Source: Longimicrobium sp. | Lineage (GTDB): Bacteria > Gemmatimonadota > Gemmatimonadetes > Longimicrobiales > Longimicrobiaceae | DNA: 64,000 bases | NCBI GenBank assembly: GCA_036377595.1 | Contig: DASUYB010000017.1 | Span: 1 to 64,000 of the forward strand | Direction: 5' to 3' | Shown: in pieces, positions 25,304 through 33,991 of the stretch | Numbering within the stretch: the first letter of the stretch is position 1 | Layout of the letters: each line of letters begins with the position of its first letter | Notes under the pieces: model-generated | The model's input: the letters and a program-made list of their open reading frames with translations, nothing else | The model's database searches: none | Told to the model about the DNA's origin: nothing | Made by a program: the position numbers and the translations under genes

Positions 25304-26419
25304 TCAATCGCGGCGGAGGGCGCTCAGCAGCTCGTCCATGGCGATGGAGCAGCCGCGGGCCTCGGCGCCCTGCGCGCGGCCGAGGACGCGGAAGCCGCGC
25401 GGCGTGGTGAAGCCCAGGTCCGCCGTCTGGATCGCCATCACCGAGTGGAGGTTGGCCAGGTCCCAGTGGCGAAGCACGCCGATCTCGCCGTGGGGGAGAA
25501 GGCGCAGCGTCTCGGGGTCGGCGGCGCGGGTGCGCACCCAGGCGGGGCCGGCGTGCAGGCGCCCGGCGGGTGGCGATGCGCTGCCGGCGGTGCCGTCGTA
25601 GAACTGCGAGCTCATCTCCGTCATCCCGTACTCGTTCACGCACCACGCGGGGGCGATGCCGAGGCGGTCGTGGAGGGCGGCGTACAGCTCCTCGCGGGTG
25701 ACCTCGCGCGAGCGGCCCTTGAAGCCGCCGGTGTCCATCACCCGCGAGCCTTCGGGGAGACGGTAGCGCTCGCCGGACGCGGCCAGCTCGTCGAGCCAGT
25801 GCACGAACGCGAACGCCGTCCCGGGGATGCAGACGGGCGCGCCGGCGGCCTCGGCGGCGCGGAGGGCGTCGCGCAGGCGGGCGGAGGCGATACCGCCGTC
25901 GGGGGTGACGAACCAGCCGCTCCCTTCCGCGGCCAGATCGCCCATCACCTCGCCGACCATGTGCGAGAGCGACGAGTCCGGCAGGTCCGCGGGGGAGGGG
26001 ACGAGCGAGAGGATGCGCGGGCGGGCGCCGTCCGGCAGCAGGTGCGCGGTGAAGCCGGCGCGCAGGGCCGCGTCGTACAGCCGGAGATCGGGGAAGTAGT
26101 GCGTCCCCCGGCGCTCGCGCCCCTGCGTGGTGCCGCTGGTGCGGAACACGGCGGCGGCGCTCGATGGATCGCCGCAGACGAGGGCGGCCGCCTTGAACGC
26201 GTCCGTCGGCACGGCGGGGACGTCGGCCCAGTCGCGCACCGTCTCGGGCGTGGCGCCGCGGCGGTCGCAGAAGGCGCGGTACGGGGCGTTGCAGGCGTAC
26301 TGGTGCGCGAACACCGCCCGCGCGAGCGCGCCGAACTCCGCGTCGTCCAGCGGCGCGTGCGCCCCGCGGGCGATGACGCCCAGCAGGCGTCCGGTGAGCT
26401 CGGCGGCGGAGTCGGTCAA
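25304..26419 (-). CDS. LuxE/PaaK-family acyl-protein synthetase
   Basis: This 371-residue protein is read from a TTG at 26419; a GTG start at 26476 would include repeat DNA (family H), so the TTG is preferred. Characteristic LuxE features are YACNAPYRAFCDRRG near 41-55, the adenylate-forming loop VFRTSGTTQGRERRGTHYF at about 91-109, and EYGMTEMSSQFYD, which corresponds to the YGxTE motif. The C-terminal part is a short ligase subdomain (HWDLANLHSVMAIQTADLGF). LuxE activates a fatty acid as acyl-AMP and passes it to LuxC for reduction to aldehyde. A LuxC homologue lies 5 kb away on the same strand; no luciferase genes are in the window. Confidence 0.85.
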   Translation of the reverse strand: MTDSAAELTGRLLGVIARGAHAPLDDAEFGALARAVFAHQYACNAPYRAFCDRRGATPETVRDWADVPAVPTDAFKAAALVCGDPSSAAAVFRTSGTTQGRERRGTHYFPDLRLYDAALRAGFTAHLLPDGARPRILSLVPSPADLPDSSLSHMVGEVMGDLAAEGSGWFVTPDGGIASARLRDALRAAEAAGAPVCIPGTAFAFVHWLDELAASGERYRLPEGSRVMDTGGFKGRSREVTREELYAALHDRLGIAPAWCVNEYGMTEMSSQFYDGTAGSASPPAGRLHAGPAWVRTRAADPETLRLLPHGEIGVLRHWDLANLHSVMAIQTADLGFTTPRGFRVLGRAQGAEARGCSIAMDELLSALRRD

Positions 26420-26449
26420 GGCGGCGGACGGTGATCGGTTGTGATGGGG

Positions 26450-26499
26450 CGGTTGAAACCGCGGCAACAACCACACGAAGTCCGCCTTCGCGGACTACA
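26450..26499. repeat. Dispersed element family H, copy 1
   Basis: GGTTGAAACCGCGGCAACAA followed by CCACACGAAGTCCGCCTTCG. Related sequences with the core GC(C)GC(G/T)GCAACAAC occur at 39541-39590 and 45612-45660, each in an intergenic space. Confidence 0.65.
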
Positions 26500-26556
26500 G
26501 GGCGCGGCGCGGACGAGGATTCCGCGCGCGCGGCCGGCTCCTCGGATCGCCGTCTT

Positions 26557-27081
26557 CTACCACCCTTCGCGCTCGGCCAGACGCGTGATGTGGGCCACGT
26601 GGTGGCGGCCGTGCCAGGCGTACATCCCCAGCGCATCCTCCAAGGTCATCTCACCCCATTCCGGATGGCGGAAGGTGCGCTTCCACTGCCCCTTGTCGAG
26701 CGCGCGCAGGAGGTGCACCCAGCGCTCGTGCAGCTTCTCCAGCAGCACCAGCGACACCTCGATCGGCAGCCGCGCGTCGGGGAGCCTGGCCCACTCGGCT
26801 TCCTCGTACGTCTTGATCATCGGCACGTCTTCCGTCAGCCCCAGCTTCATGCGCGTGTAGGCGTTCATGTGGCTGTCGGGGACGTGGTGCACCACCTGCC
26901 GCACCGTCCACCCGCCGTCGCGGTACGGCGTGTCGAGCTGCGCGTCGCTGAGACTGGTGACGGCGGCGCGCAGGCGGGCGGGGGCGTCGGCGACCTGCGC
27001 CACCCACTCGTCGCGCTGCTCGCGGGTGATCGGCTGGCCGGGCGTGTACTTGCCGACCGGGTAGCGCAGGTCGTCGTTCAT
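26557..27081 (-). CDS. YfiT-type DinB family protein (putative metal-dependent hydrolase / thiol transferase)
   Basis: The 174-residue protein starts at ATG 27081. Its signatures are close to Bacillus YfiT/BstA: LRYPVGKYTPGQPIT at the N-terminus, VRQVVHHVPDSHMNAYTRMK at about 60-79, EDVPMIKTYEEAEWARLPDA, and a C-terminal WHGRHHVAHITRL. The three metal-binding histidines expected for the DinB fold are present (one in VHHVPDSH and two in WHGRHHVAH). Members act as bacillithiol or other thiol S-transferases in the cytoplasm. Whether this organism uses bacillithiol is unknown from this window. Confidence 0.87.
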   Translation of the reverse strand: MNDDLRYPVGKYTPGQPITREQRDEWVAQVADAPARLRAAVTSLSDAQLDTPYRDGGWTVRQVVHHVPDSHMNAYTRMKLGLTEDVPMIKTYEEAEWARLPDARLPIEVSLVLLEKLHERWVHLLRALDKGQWKRTFRHPEWGEMTLEDALGMYAWHGRHHVAHITRLAEREGW

Positions 27082-27297
27082 CGCAGTCGCTCCGTCGCGT
27101 GGGTGGTCCGCCATCGCCGCGGCGACAACGTACGGAGCGGCGGAACCCCGCGCGAGGCGGATTCCGGACCATCCGCGACGCGGCGGGTGGGCCAAGATCA
27201 CCCTCCCGAAGCGTGGCGATGGTGCGAAACAAATCCGCCCGGCACGATCGCGCCAGGCGGACGGAATCGATTCTGCGTCCCAAGCCGCGGGGGGAGC

Positions 27298-28062
27298 CTA
27301 GCCTCCGAGCGCTTCTCCCGCCAAGTCCCAGACTGCCGTCGCCCGCGGACCTGTGATCGTCTCACCCGCGGCGGGAACGGGCCGCGGACCGGTGCGCCGG
27401 CCGCGCCGCGAGCCGCACCGGTCTGCCGCTGCCAGTTGCGTCACCTCCGGGGACGCCGCCAGCAGCACCATGCAGCGCACCGTGGCCTGCGTCCGCTCGC
27501 CCGCGCCGACGGAGGCCGCGTTCTGCACGCCGGCGCTTCTTTCGCGGAGTCGGCGAAGCTGGTCCCGGTTGAGGCTGCGCGGCGCCCTCACGGTCACCTG
27601 TACGCCGTGCTCCAGCACGTTCCGCAGATCGCGCTTGTTGATCTTGATCACCGGGCCGGCGCCGTTCCTCCGTTCGAAGATCAGGTACCACGCCTGATCG
27701 CTTGGCCTGCCGTGGCGGACCTGCAGCGAACGGTTGCTGAACCTGATGCCGGACTTCAGGGTGGCCCCGTCCAGCTCCTCCGGGTCCGCCATCCACGTCT
27801 CCAGCACCACGCAGCCGTCGGGCCCTGCGGGAAGGCGCAGGATCTCGTCGTAGCTGCCCTGCACCATCCTGATCCGGATGGCCTCAGCGCCTCCCGCCTG
27901 GCGCAGCATGGCCGGGTTCACGTCGAGGAGCAGATCCTCTCCCGTCTCCACCTGGAGCGTGCGCGGCACGTCGAGGTTCGCGATCTGGATGGTCTGGCCC
28001 GGCAACCCGGGGGCGAGCACGGCGGCCGCAAGGATGCCGGAGATCAAGGCAGAGCAGCGCAT
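27298..28062 (-). CDS. Secreted protein of unknown function
   Basis: A 254-residue protein starting at ATG 28062 behind GGGAGGTGG. It has a signal peptide (MRCSALISGILAAAVLAPGL, likely cut near PGQ). The mature part is mostly beta (VPRTLQVETGEDLLLDVNPA; IRIRMVQGSYDEILRLPAGP) with a charged helical stretch (RSLNRDQLRRLRERSAGVQN), and it carries a repeated-looking C-terminal Arg/Pro tail. Only two Cys are seen in the C-terminal half outside VLE. I do not recognise a domain. It lies 41 bases downstream of the membrane protein gene at 28104 and is probably co-transcribed with it. Confidence 0.65.
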   Translation of the reverse strand: MRCSALISGILAAAVLAPGLPGQTIQIANLDVPRTLQVETGEDLLLDVNPAMLRQAGGAEAIRIRMVQGSYDEILRLPAGPDGCVVLETWMADPEELDGATLKSGIRFSNRSLQVRHGRPSDQAWYLIFERRNGAGPVIKINKRDLRNVLEHGVQVTVRAPRSLNRDQLRRLRERSAGVQNAASVGAGERTQATVRCMVLLAASPEVTQLAAADRCGSRRGRRTGPRPVPAAGETITGPRATAVWDLAGEALGG

Positions 28063-28103
28063 CTTTCCACCTCCCACGCGAACGTGAATCTTCCCTGCAA
28101 CCG

Positions 28104-29108
28104 TCATGGAACCGCCTGGCCGACGCCGCGGCGTATCTCGTCCAGGCGATACGACAGGAGATCCTCCAGCACGTCGCCCGAGCCGTTAATCTGGATCATC
28201 CGCACCCGGTCATCCGGAATCACCCAGATCCGATGGTCCTTCTGAACGTACATCGACAGTTGGGCGCCCTCACCGAGCAGGAGCCCGGAAACCCACTCGG
28301 CACTGTCGCCGCGCGCGATCTCCACTCTGACCCGTTGCACCCGGATGGAGCGGGCGGTCTTGGCGTACTGGTATGGTCCGGTGGCGAAGTCGACCGCCAG
28401 CAGCACCACGGTGCCGATGGCGATCCCCCGCCAGACGCCCGTGAGCGAGCTGTTCTGTGCGTTCAGCCAGAGCATGATCCCCAAGGCTGCCACCACGCCC
28501 GCGACGGTGAAGACGGAGTTCAGGACGAAGAGGGCCCGCAGGCGATCGGCGTATCGGGCGCTGCGCTTCGTGCACCGGACCTGCATGTCCTCTTCGATGC
28601 GATCCGCGATTTCCGGAGGCGCCGGCAGGCCGCTCATGCGCGAGCAGAGGTTGCTCGTGCGGTTGTCCTCGGCGATGCGCTGGATCGGCATTCCGGCGGC
28701 CAGCACGCTGTTGGCGCCCAGGTTCACCAGCATGTCGCTGACGAAGAAGGTGGGAACGTCGAGCAGGAAGAACTGCAGGAGGGTGATGGATGCCAGTGCG
28801 ACCAGGAGCGTCCGAGGCCGCCGCAGCCGCTGGGGGAACTTCCAGGAGAGGAGGATCACGGCCGCGACGATCGCCAGCGTCGCCACGCCGTGCCAGGTCG
28901 CCGCGCCGATCCATTGCAGCGTGACACTCAGGATGGCGTACAGGAACTCGCCGGCCAGGCCGACCAGATTCTGCGCGCCCTCGCTGCCGCCCAAGCGGTA
29001 GCCGAGAAAGTCTTCGGACGACTTGCGCAGGACGAACCCAAGCGTGAGGAGGATGCCGGTCAGCCCAGCCGACCCCAGCAGCCACTTGGAGGCTTCCTTG
29101 AAGTTCAT
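28104..29108 (-). CDS. Integral membrane protein of unknown function
   Basis: A 334-residue protein beginning MNFKEASKWLLGSAGLTG. Four or five hydrophobic segments are visible: about 11-27, 52-88 (two), 101-120, 190-215 and 225-245. Two of them flank a loop with two cysteines (NLCSRMSGLPAPPEIADRIE...VRCTKRS) that could form a disulfide on the outside. The C-terminal 90 residues are soluble and beta-rich (SMYVQKDHRIWVIPDDRVRM). Base composition is visibly less GC-rich than that of neighbouring genes. No family recognised. Confidence 0.65.
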   Translation of the reverse strand: MNFKEASKWLLGSAGLTGILLTLGFVLRKSSEDFLGYRLGGSEGAQNLVGLAGEFLYAILSVTLQWIGAATWHGVATLAIVAAVILLSWKFPQRLRRPRTLLVALASITLLQFFLLDVPTFFVSDMLVNLGANSVLAAGMPIQRIAEDNRTSNLCSRMSGLPAPPEIADRIEEDMQVRCTKRSARYADRLRALFVLNSVFTVAGVVAALGIMLWLNAQNSSLTGVWRGIAIGTVVLLAVDFATGPYQYAKTARSIRVQRVRVEIARGDSAEWVSGLLLGEGAQLSMYVQKDHRIWVIPDDRVRMIQINGSGDVLEDLLSYRLDEIRRGVGQAVP

Positions 29109-29304
29109 TGTCGGACCCGCCCAGCCAGCTCATGAAATGACCCACCCATGCTGCTGTGCAGTGTAGGCGGGTCTCCGCGGAAGCACAACCAAACATTCTG
29201 CGCGCGCGAAGAGTCGCCGGCGCGACACGGAAAGGGAGAAGGCGAGACCGCGCGGCAGCCTCGCCTGCTCCATGTTTTTCGCCGTCTGCCCGGCCTTGGA
29301 ACGA

Positions 29305-30822
29305 TCAGCGCTTGTAGTTCGCGAGCAGCACGCCCAGGTTCTGCTGGATGCCGCGGGCGCCGGAGGTGTTCTTCCCGTTGTAGATCATCGAGAACACCAC
29401 CAGCTCGCCGCCGGCCGTCTTCACGAAGCCGGAGAGCGAGCGCACGCCGCGGATGTAGCCGGTCTTGGCGTGCAGGTTCCCCGCCGCGGGGGTGCCCACG
29501 AACAGGCGGTTCAGCGTGCCGTCGGGCTGCCCCGCCACGGGAAGCGACTCGTGGAAGAGCTTCGACCAGCGCTGCTGGTGCGCCCAGCTCATCGCGGACA
29601 CGAGGGCGTACGCGCTGGTCCGGTTGTCGGCGGAGAGGCCGGAGCCGTCGGCCTGGAAGAGCTGCCCGTACGGCACGCCCGCGCGGTCGTGGTAGAAGTG
29701 CGCCGACGCCGGGCCGCCCTTCTCGTAGCTCCCCTGTCCGGTCGCCTTCGCCACCGCCGCCTTCCAGAAGTGCTCGGCGAAGAAGTTGTCGGAGTGGCGG
29801 TTGGCCTGGGGGATCATCTCGCCCAGGGTGATGGAGTAGTGGCGGTGCATCAGCTTCGCGCCGTCGGGCGTCTTCCCCAGCCGCACGGGGCCGGCCACGG
29901 TGATCCCCGCCTCCTGCAGCGCCTCGCGCAGCGCCGCGGGGGCCAGCAGCGCCGGCTCGTTGGCGCCCACGCCGTAGCGGTTCCCCCGCCCCGCCGCCGC
30001 GCCGCGCACGATGATGGTGTCGTTGTCGGGCTTGCGCGCGGCCATCGCCCGGCCGCTGCGCTGCGTCCAGACCACGGGGATCTCCGTCATCTGCGGGGTG
30101 GTGCGGACGGCGCCGTTCTCGATCTGCACCCACAGCATGTTGCGGTTGAACGGCAGCCCGCTGACCGTCGGCGCGTACTGGGCGGCGCCGTTGCCGGTGT
30201 CCTGCGGCCAGTTGCTCCCGTGGTGCTTGCCGTCGTCGATGGTGGCGTCCGCGACGATCCCGCCCTCGATGCGGGTGATCCCCTTCTGCCGGAGCGCCTG
30301 GGCCATGATCCGCGGCGTCTTCATCACGTCGCGGTCGTACTCGGGATAGCCGAACGCGGGGTCGCCCGAGCCCCGCAGCACCAGGTCGCCGCGCAGCACG
30401 CCGCCCTCCACCGGCCCCGCGGCGAGCAGGTCGGTGGGGAAGCGGTAGCGCGAGCCGAGCATCTCCAGCGCCCAGATGGTGCTGAACACCTTGTTGTTCG
30501 ACGCGGGGATGCGGGCCTGGTCGGCGTTGATGGCGAAGAGCGTCTGCTGCCGGTCGACGGAGTACGCCATCAGCGTCCACCCCTCGCCGCTGCCCACGAT
30601 GGCCTGCGCCTGCGCCTGCAGCGGCCCGTCGGTGGCCGTGGCCGCGTCGGGCGGGATGGCGCGGAAGCGGTTGGCGGGCGCCGTGGCGGCCTCGGCCTCG
30701 GCGGCGCGCATGCGGGCCGCGTCGGAGATGGCGCTGGCGCGGGTGCCGTAGACGGCCACCCCGCCCCCCGCCAGGGCGAGGACCAGGGCGCCGGCCGTCA
30801 GGGTGGTACCGCTGGACTTCAT
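29305..30822 (-). CDS. dacB: D-alanyl-D-alanine carboxypeptidase/endopeptidase (PBP4, DacB type)
   Basis: This 505-residue protein has an N-terminal signal anchor (ALVLALAGGGVAVYG). All three serine-penicillin-binding motifs are present: SxxK as PASNNKVFST (Ser108, Lys111), SxN in RHSDNFFAEH, and KTG in LHAKTGYIRGVRSLSGF. The large insertion domain between the first two motifs (DGKHHGSNWPQDTGNG; YAPTVSGLPFNRN) is typical of class C low-molecular-weight PBPs. It trims or cleaves peptidoglycan cross-links in the periplasm. It is followed downstream by an unclear terminator-like hairpin near 29238-29263. Confidence 0.93.
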   Translation of the reverse strand: MKSSGTTLTAGALVLALAGGGVAVYGTRASAISDAARMRAAEAEAATAPANRFRAIPPDAATATDGPLQAQAQAIVGSGEGWTLMAYSVDRQQTLFAINADQARIPASNNKVFSTIWALEMLGSRYRFPTDLLAAGPVEGGVLRGDLVLRGSGDPAFGYPEYDRDVMKTPRIMAQALRQKGITRIEGGIVADATIDDGKHHGSNWPQDTGNGAAQYAPTVSGLPFNRNMLWVQIENGAVRTTPQMTEIPVVWTQRSGRAMAARKPDNDTIIVRGAAAGRGNRYGVGANEPALLAPAALREALQEAGITVAGPVRLGKTPDGAKLMHRHYSITLGEMIPQANRHSDNFFAEHFWKAAVAKATGQGSYEKGGPASAHFYHDRAGVPYGQLFQADGSGLSADNRTSAYALVSAMSWAHQQRWSKLFHESLPVAGQPDGTLNRLFVGTPAAGNLHAKTGYIRGVRSLSGFVKTAGGELVVFSMIYNGKNTSGARGIQQNLGVLLANYKR

Positions 30823-30853
30823 CGGGGCGTCTCCAGGGTCGGGTTCGGGTGGT

Positions 30854-31387
30854 TCAGGCCACGGCGGGCCGCGGCTCCGCCACCGTCGCGGCGGGGGGCG
30901 CGGGTGCCGGGGCGGGCGCCGGCGCGGCGGCCAGCGTCACGTCGCTCGCGGCGGCGGCCGGCTCGGCCGGGGCGCGGGCCTCCTGCAGCTCCTCGAGGAT
31001 CAGCTGCTGCAGCCGGAACGACGAGCGGGTGTTCTCCTCCACGTCGATCAGCAGCTCGAAGAGCCCCGCCGCGGCGAAGAGGACCACGGTGATGACCACG
31101 GCGCCCACCATCAGCGCCGTGCTCTGCGAGGCGCTGGCCCTGCCGTCGCCCAGGCCGGAGAAGAACACCAGCCCGCCGATCAGCAGCACGATCACGCCCA
31201 GGAAGCGCATCACGCCCAGCAGCACGCGGAAGCTGCCGTAGCGCTGCTCCACGCCGGCCAGGCGCCGGGGCGCGCGCCGCTCCTTGAGCAACGCCTTGCA
31301 GTTGGGGCACCGCTCCACCGTGGGGTCTTCCACGGTGGTGCCGCACTGGGTGCACTGTACGGGTGTGCTGAACAAGTGAAGGGACAT
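30854..31387 (-). CDS. Zinc-ribbon membrane protein of unknown function
   Basis: This 177-residue protein starts at ATG 31387. An N-terminal zinc ribbon (VQCTQCGTTVEDPTVERCPN, then CKALLKERRAP; two CxxC knuckles) is followed by two membrane segments (about 58-77 and 92-110) and a short helical region IDVEENTRSSFRLQQLILEE. The Pro/Ala tail (APAPAPAPAPPAA) ends the protein. Such proteins are common in this type of genome and no function is known. The stop is 31 bases from the dacB start, so they may be one transcript. Confidence 0.75.
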   Translation of the reverse strand: MSLHLFSTPVQCTQCGTTVEDPTVERCPNCKALLKERRAPRRLAGVEQRYGSFRVLLGVMRFLGVIVLLIGGLVFFSGLGDGRASASQSTALMVGAVVITVVLFAAAGLFELLIDVEENTRSSFRLQQLILEELQEARAPAEPAAAASDVTLAAAPAPAPAPAPPAATVAEPRPAVA

Positions 31388-31563
31388 CGCGGCCCGCCGG
31401 GTTCTCGGTGACACAGGGTGCAGGACACCCATCACCGGAGCAACGCGCGTGCCACGGAAACGGTTGCGGTTTGAGCAGTTACGCTGTCGTGAAGAAGGTG
31501 TGTCCAAGCCTTGTGGGAAGCGGTCCGGCCAAATCACGCTCCACACCGGAGATCACAAGAAAT

Positions 31564-31636
31564 CTCTCGCAGAGGACACAGAGATCACGGAGGACTGGAG
31601 ATCGGTTCTCCGTGTCCTCCGTGACCTCTGTGAGAG
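31564..31636. repeat. Dispersed inverted repeat family E
   Basis: Left arm TCTCGCAGAGGACACAGAGA, right arm CCTCCGTGACCTCTGTGAGA, with the same architecture as families B-D. It ends 9 bases from the stop codon of the LuxC-like gene. Confidence 0.75.
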
Positions 31637-31645
31637 CCATTCCGT

Positions 31646-33028
31646 TCAATCCTCCCAGTCGCACCAGCGGACGAGCGCGCGCAGCGGCGGGCGGCCGTCG
31701 TGATGCCACCACGGCGGCGGCCACGCCATCTTCCCGACCGGCGCGATGCGGCTCGCCCCCAGCCGCGCGAGCGCGTCCGCCAGCGCCGCTGCGGCGTCGG
31801 GGGAGGCGGTGACGCCGACGGTCTGCAGCACCTCCGCATATTCCCGCACCAGTGCGGGGATCTCCGCCAGCGCGGGGACGGGCTTCACGCGCACGACGCG
31901 GTTCAGGCACGAGGCCTCGAACACCGGGTCGGGATCGTAGATCACTGTCCACGCCGTCCCCTCGGCCGACGCGTGGAGATCGGCGTCGGACGCGAACTCG
32001 GTCTGGCCGCGCAGCTGGCGGATGGCGGACGCCTCGCCGGGAGACAGCCGGCCGCGCGGGAGATCGCGCTCCACCGTCTCCATCTCCCGCGCCAGCATCT
32101 CCGCCCACTCGCGGGGGGAGACGTCGCCGCCCTCCTCGGCGTAGAAGACGTGCGGAGAGACGCATCCCTGCTGGTCGAACGTCGACGCGTCCAGCGCGGC
32201 GGCGCTCGCGGTCTCCCACGTCAGCCGGTCGCGGCCAATCGCCCCGAAGGAGAGCTTGGGGCCGTACGCCAGGAAGCGCGCGCCCGCCGGGGTCTTCGCG
32301 TGCACGGCGGCGACGGCCTCGCGCCCGCCGTAGACGATCACCGCGTCGGCGTGCTCCAGCGCGGCGCGCTCCATCTCCTCGTCGCCGCCGTGCCAGTAGG
32401 TGACGGCGAGGCAGGCGCCCAGCGCCGCGTCCTCCTCCGCCACCGCGCGGGCGAAGAGCGCGGGGAGGAGCGGCTCGCCGACGGCCGTCTTCCCCAGCGT
32501 GGCCGCCTTCACCAGCAGCGAGCGGACGATGGAGGTGACGGCCACGCCCGGCACGTTGCCGCTGAACACGTGCGCCGCCAGCCGCGGCCCCATCGCCATC
32601 ACCCGTCCATGCCCGCGCGGCGCGGGGCGGAAGCCGTCCAGCACGCGCGGATCGCCCAGCTCGGTGCGCAGCAGCTCGCGCAGCTGCCCGGCGCGCCAGT
32701 CCGCCGCCATCCGGTCCAGCACCACCCGCACCATCTCGGGCGAGTAGTGGGTGATGGCCGGCAGCGCGCGCTCCGCCGTCCGCCGCAGCTCGTCCGCGGG
32801 GTCCAGCAGCCGCGCCGCCACCCGGTCGACCACCGCCACGATCTCCGCGACGGGCCGCCGCGCCAGCGTCTCGTCGCGCGCCTGGGCGAGCGCCTTCACC
32901 TGCTCGCGCAGCAGCGCGGGGGTCAGGCGCGGCACGCGGATCTCGAATGCGTCCTTTCCGCGCCCGTACGGCCACGTGGTCGTCGGAAAACGCGAAAGGG
33001 CAGGGAGATGGAATGCGTCGAGGCTCAC
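31646..33028 (-). CDS. LuxC-family acyl-CoA/acyl-protein reductase
   Basis: The 460-residue protein is read from GTG 33028 (MSLDAFHLPALSRFP). An in-frame ATG at 33118 lies above a promoter-like TATCTT at 33074-33069, so the GTG is preferred. Aldehyde-dehydrogenase-fold features are present: VFSGNVPGVAVTSIVRSLLV at about 154-173, KAATLGKTAVGEP, VIVYGGREAV, and the catalytic cysteine in FDQQGCVSPHVFYAEE (Cys289, close to the known position in LuxC). LuxC reduces an activated fatty acid to an aldehyde with NADPH, with the acyl group handed over by LuxE. It shares strand and probably function with the LuxE-like protein at 25304. The aldehyde's use here is unknown. Confidence 0.88.
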   Translation of the reverse strand: MSLDAFHLPALSRFPTTTWPYGRGKDAFEIRVPRLTPALLREQVKALAQARDETLARRPVAEIVAVVDRVAARLLDPADELRRTAERALPAITHYSPEMVRVVLDRMAADWRAGQLRELLRTELGDPRVLDGFRPAPRGHGRVMAMGPRLAAHVFSGNVPGVAVTSIVRSLLVKAATLGKTAVGEPLLPALFARAVAEEDAALGACLAVTYWHGGDEEMERAALEHADAVIVYGGREAVAAVHAKTPAGARFLAYGPKLSFGAIGRDRLTWETASAAALDASTFDQQGCVSPHVFYAEEGGDVSPREWAEMLAREMETVERDLPRGRLSPGEASAIRQLRGQTEFASDADLHASAEGTAWTVIYDPDPVFEASCLNRVVRVKPVPALAEIPALVREYAEVLQTVGVTASPDAAAALADALARLGASRIAPVGKMAWPPPWWHHDGRPPLRALVRWCDWED

Positions 33029-33158
33029 GGACCGCGCGTGCTGGAGATCAGGGTGACGGAACCGCCCGAAGATACCATCCGCCGCGGCCGAACGCAGGAC
33101 GGCGCCGGGGCGATCCATCTCCCGACGCCGTCCTTGTCATCGTCCGATGCGGTCCCCG

Positions 33159-33779
33159 TCAGCGGCGGCGGCGGTTGCGGCGTCCGGAGGACTGCGGCTT
33201 CGGCGGCGGGGTGGCGCCGGTGGCCCGGGCGGAGCGGTGCCGCGCGCGCTCGAGGGCCAAGTACGCCACCGTGTCCCACGCGTTGTGGATGCCGATGAAG
33301 AGCAGCAGCAGCTCCACCCCGCCGGCCACGAACAGCGCGCGGGCGAGATCGCTCTCCAGCAGGGCGGCGGCCGCCACCAGCCCGCCGTAGGCGACCAGCG
33401 GGAGGACGATGTGCCAGGCCCAGTCCTCCAGCACCGGCTTGTAGGCCGTCTGCCGCCGCGCGCGCAGCAGGGTGACGGCGCCGTACACCAGCCCCCCGCC
33501 GCCCGCCAGCAGCAGCGCGATGCGCAGCGGCCCCAGTTCCCGCCACGGCGCCGCCACCAGCGAGGCCAGCATCAGCGCGGCGGCGAAGTGTACCACCGTG
33601 GGCGTGCCGAAGGCGGTGAGCGAGTCGCCGTTGACGTCGACGTGGTCGTCGCTCGACGGATCGTCGTTGATGAGCGTGACGACCACGAACTGCAGCCCCG
33701 TCAGCGCCGCGGCCGCCGCGCCGGTGATCAGGTAGAACGCCTCCCATGCGCCCAGTGCCGCCCCCACCTCGTTTTCCAC
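33159..33779 (-). CDS. Four-helix membrane protein of unknown function
   Basis: This 206-residue protein is read from GTG 33779 behind GGAGGAGGTGGGACG. There are four or five hydrophobic segments (FYLITGAAAAALTGLQFVVV; VVHFAAALMLASLVAAP; IALLLAGGGGLVYGAVTLL; LPLVAYGGLVAAAALL; LFVAGGVELLLLFIGIHNAW). The C-terminus is strongly basic (NRRRR). Relatives occur as short conserved hypotheticals in many bacteria. An in-frame upstream extension to 33896 includes Gly/Arg-rich sequence and is not supported. Confidence 0.7.
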   Translation of the reverse strand: MENEVGAALGAWEAFYLITGAAAAALTGLQFVVVTLINDDPSSDDHVDVNGDSLTAFGTPTVVHFAAALMLASLVAAPWRELGPLRIALLLAGGGGLVYGAVTLLRARRQTAYKPVLEDWAWHIVLPLVAYGGLVAAAALLESDLARALFVAGGVELLLLFIGIHNAWDTVAYLALERARHRSARATGATPPPKPQSSGRRNRRRR

Positions 33780-33905
33780 CGTCCCACCTCCTCCCGGCCG
33801 GAGTCGCGTCGTCCATCCCCCCGACAAGCTAAGAACCCGCGCAATAGCGCCGAATGCGCCGGAGACTTCGTCCGTTGGTGCATTCGGGAAAATCAAAAAG
33901 AAGAA

Positions 33906-33985
33906 TCACACGGAGGAAACGGAGGGAACGGAGGAAGATCGCGCGTGCGATGAGCCCCTCCGTTTCCTCCGTTCCCTCCGTGTGA
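33906..33985. repeat. Dispersed inverted repeat family B, copy 3
   Basis: Ends TCACACGGAGGAAACGGAGG and TCCTCCGTTCCCTCCGTGTG. It lies 7 bases beyond the stop codon of the outer-membrane protein gene. Confidence 0.85.
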
Positions 33986-33991
33986 GACTCT

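Noticed and set aside
25304-33028. Bioluminescence operon
   Set aside because: No luxA, luxB or luxD; LuxC and LuxE homologues are separated by unrelated genes.
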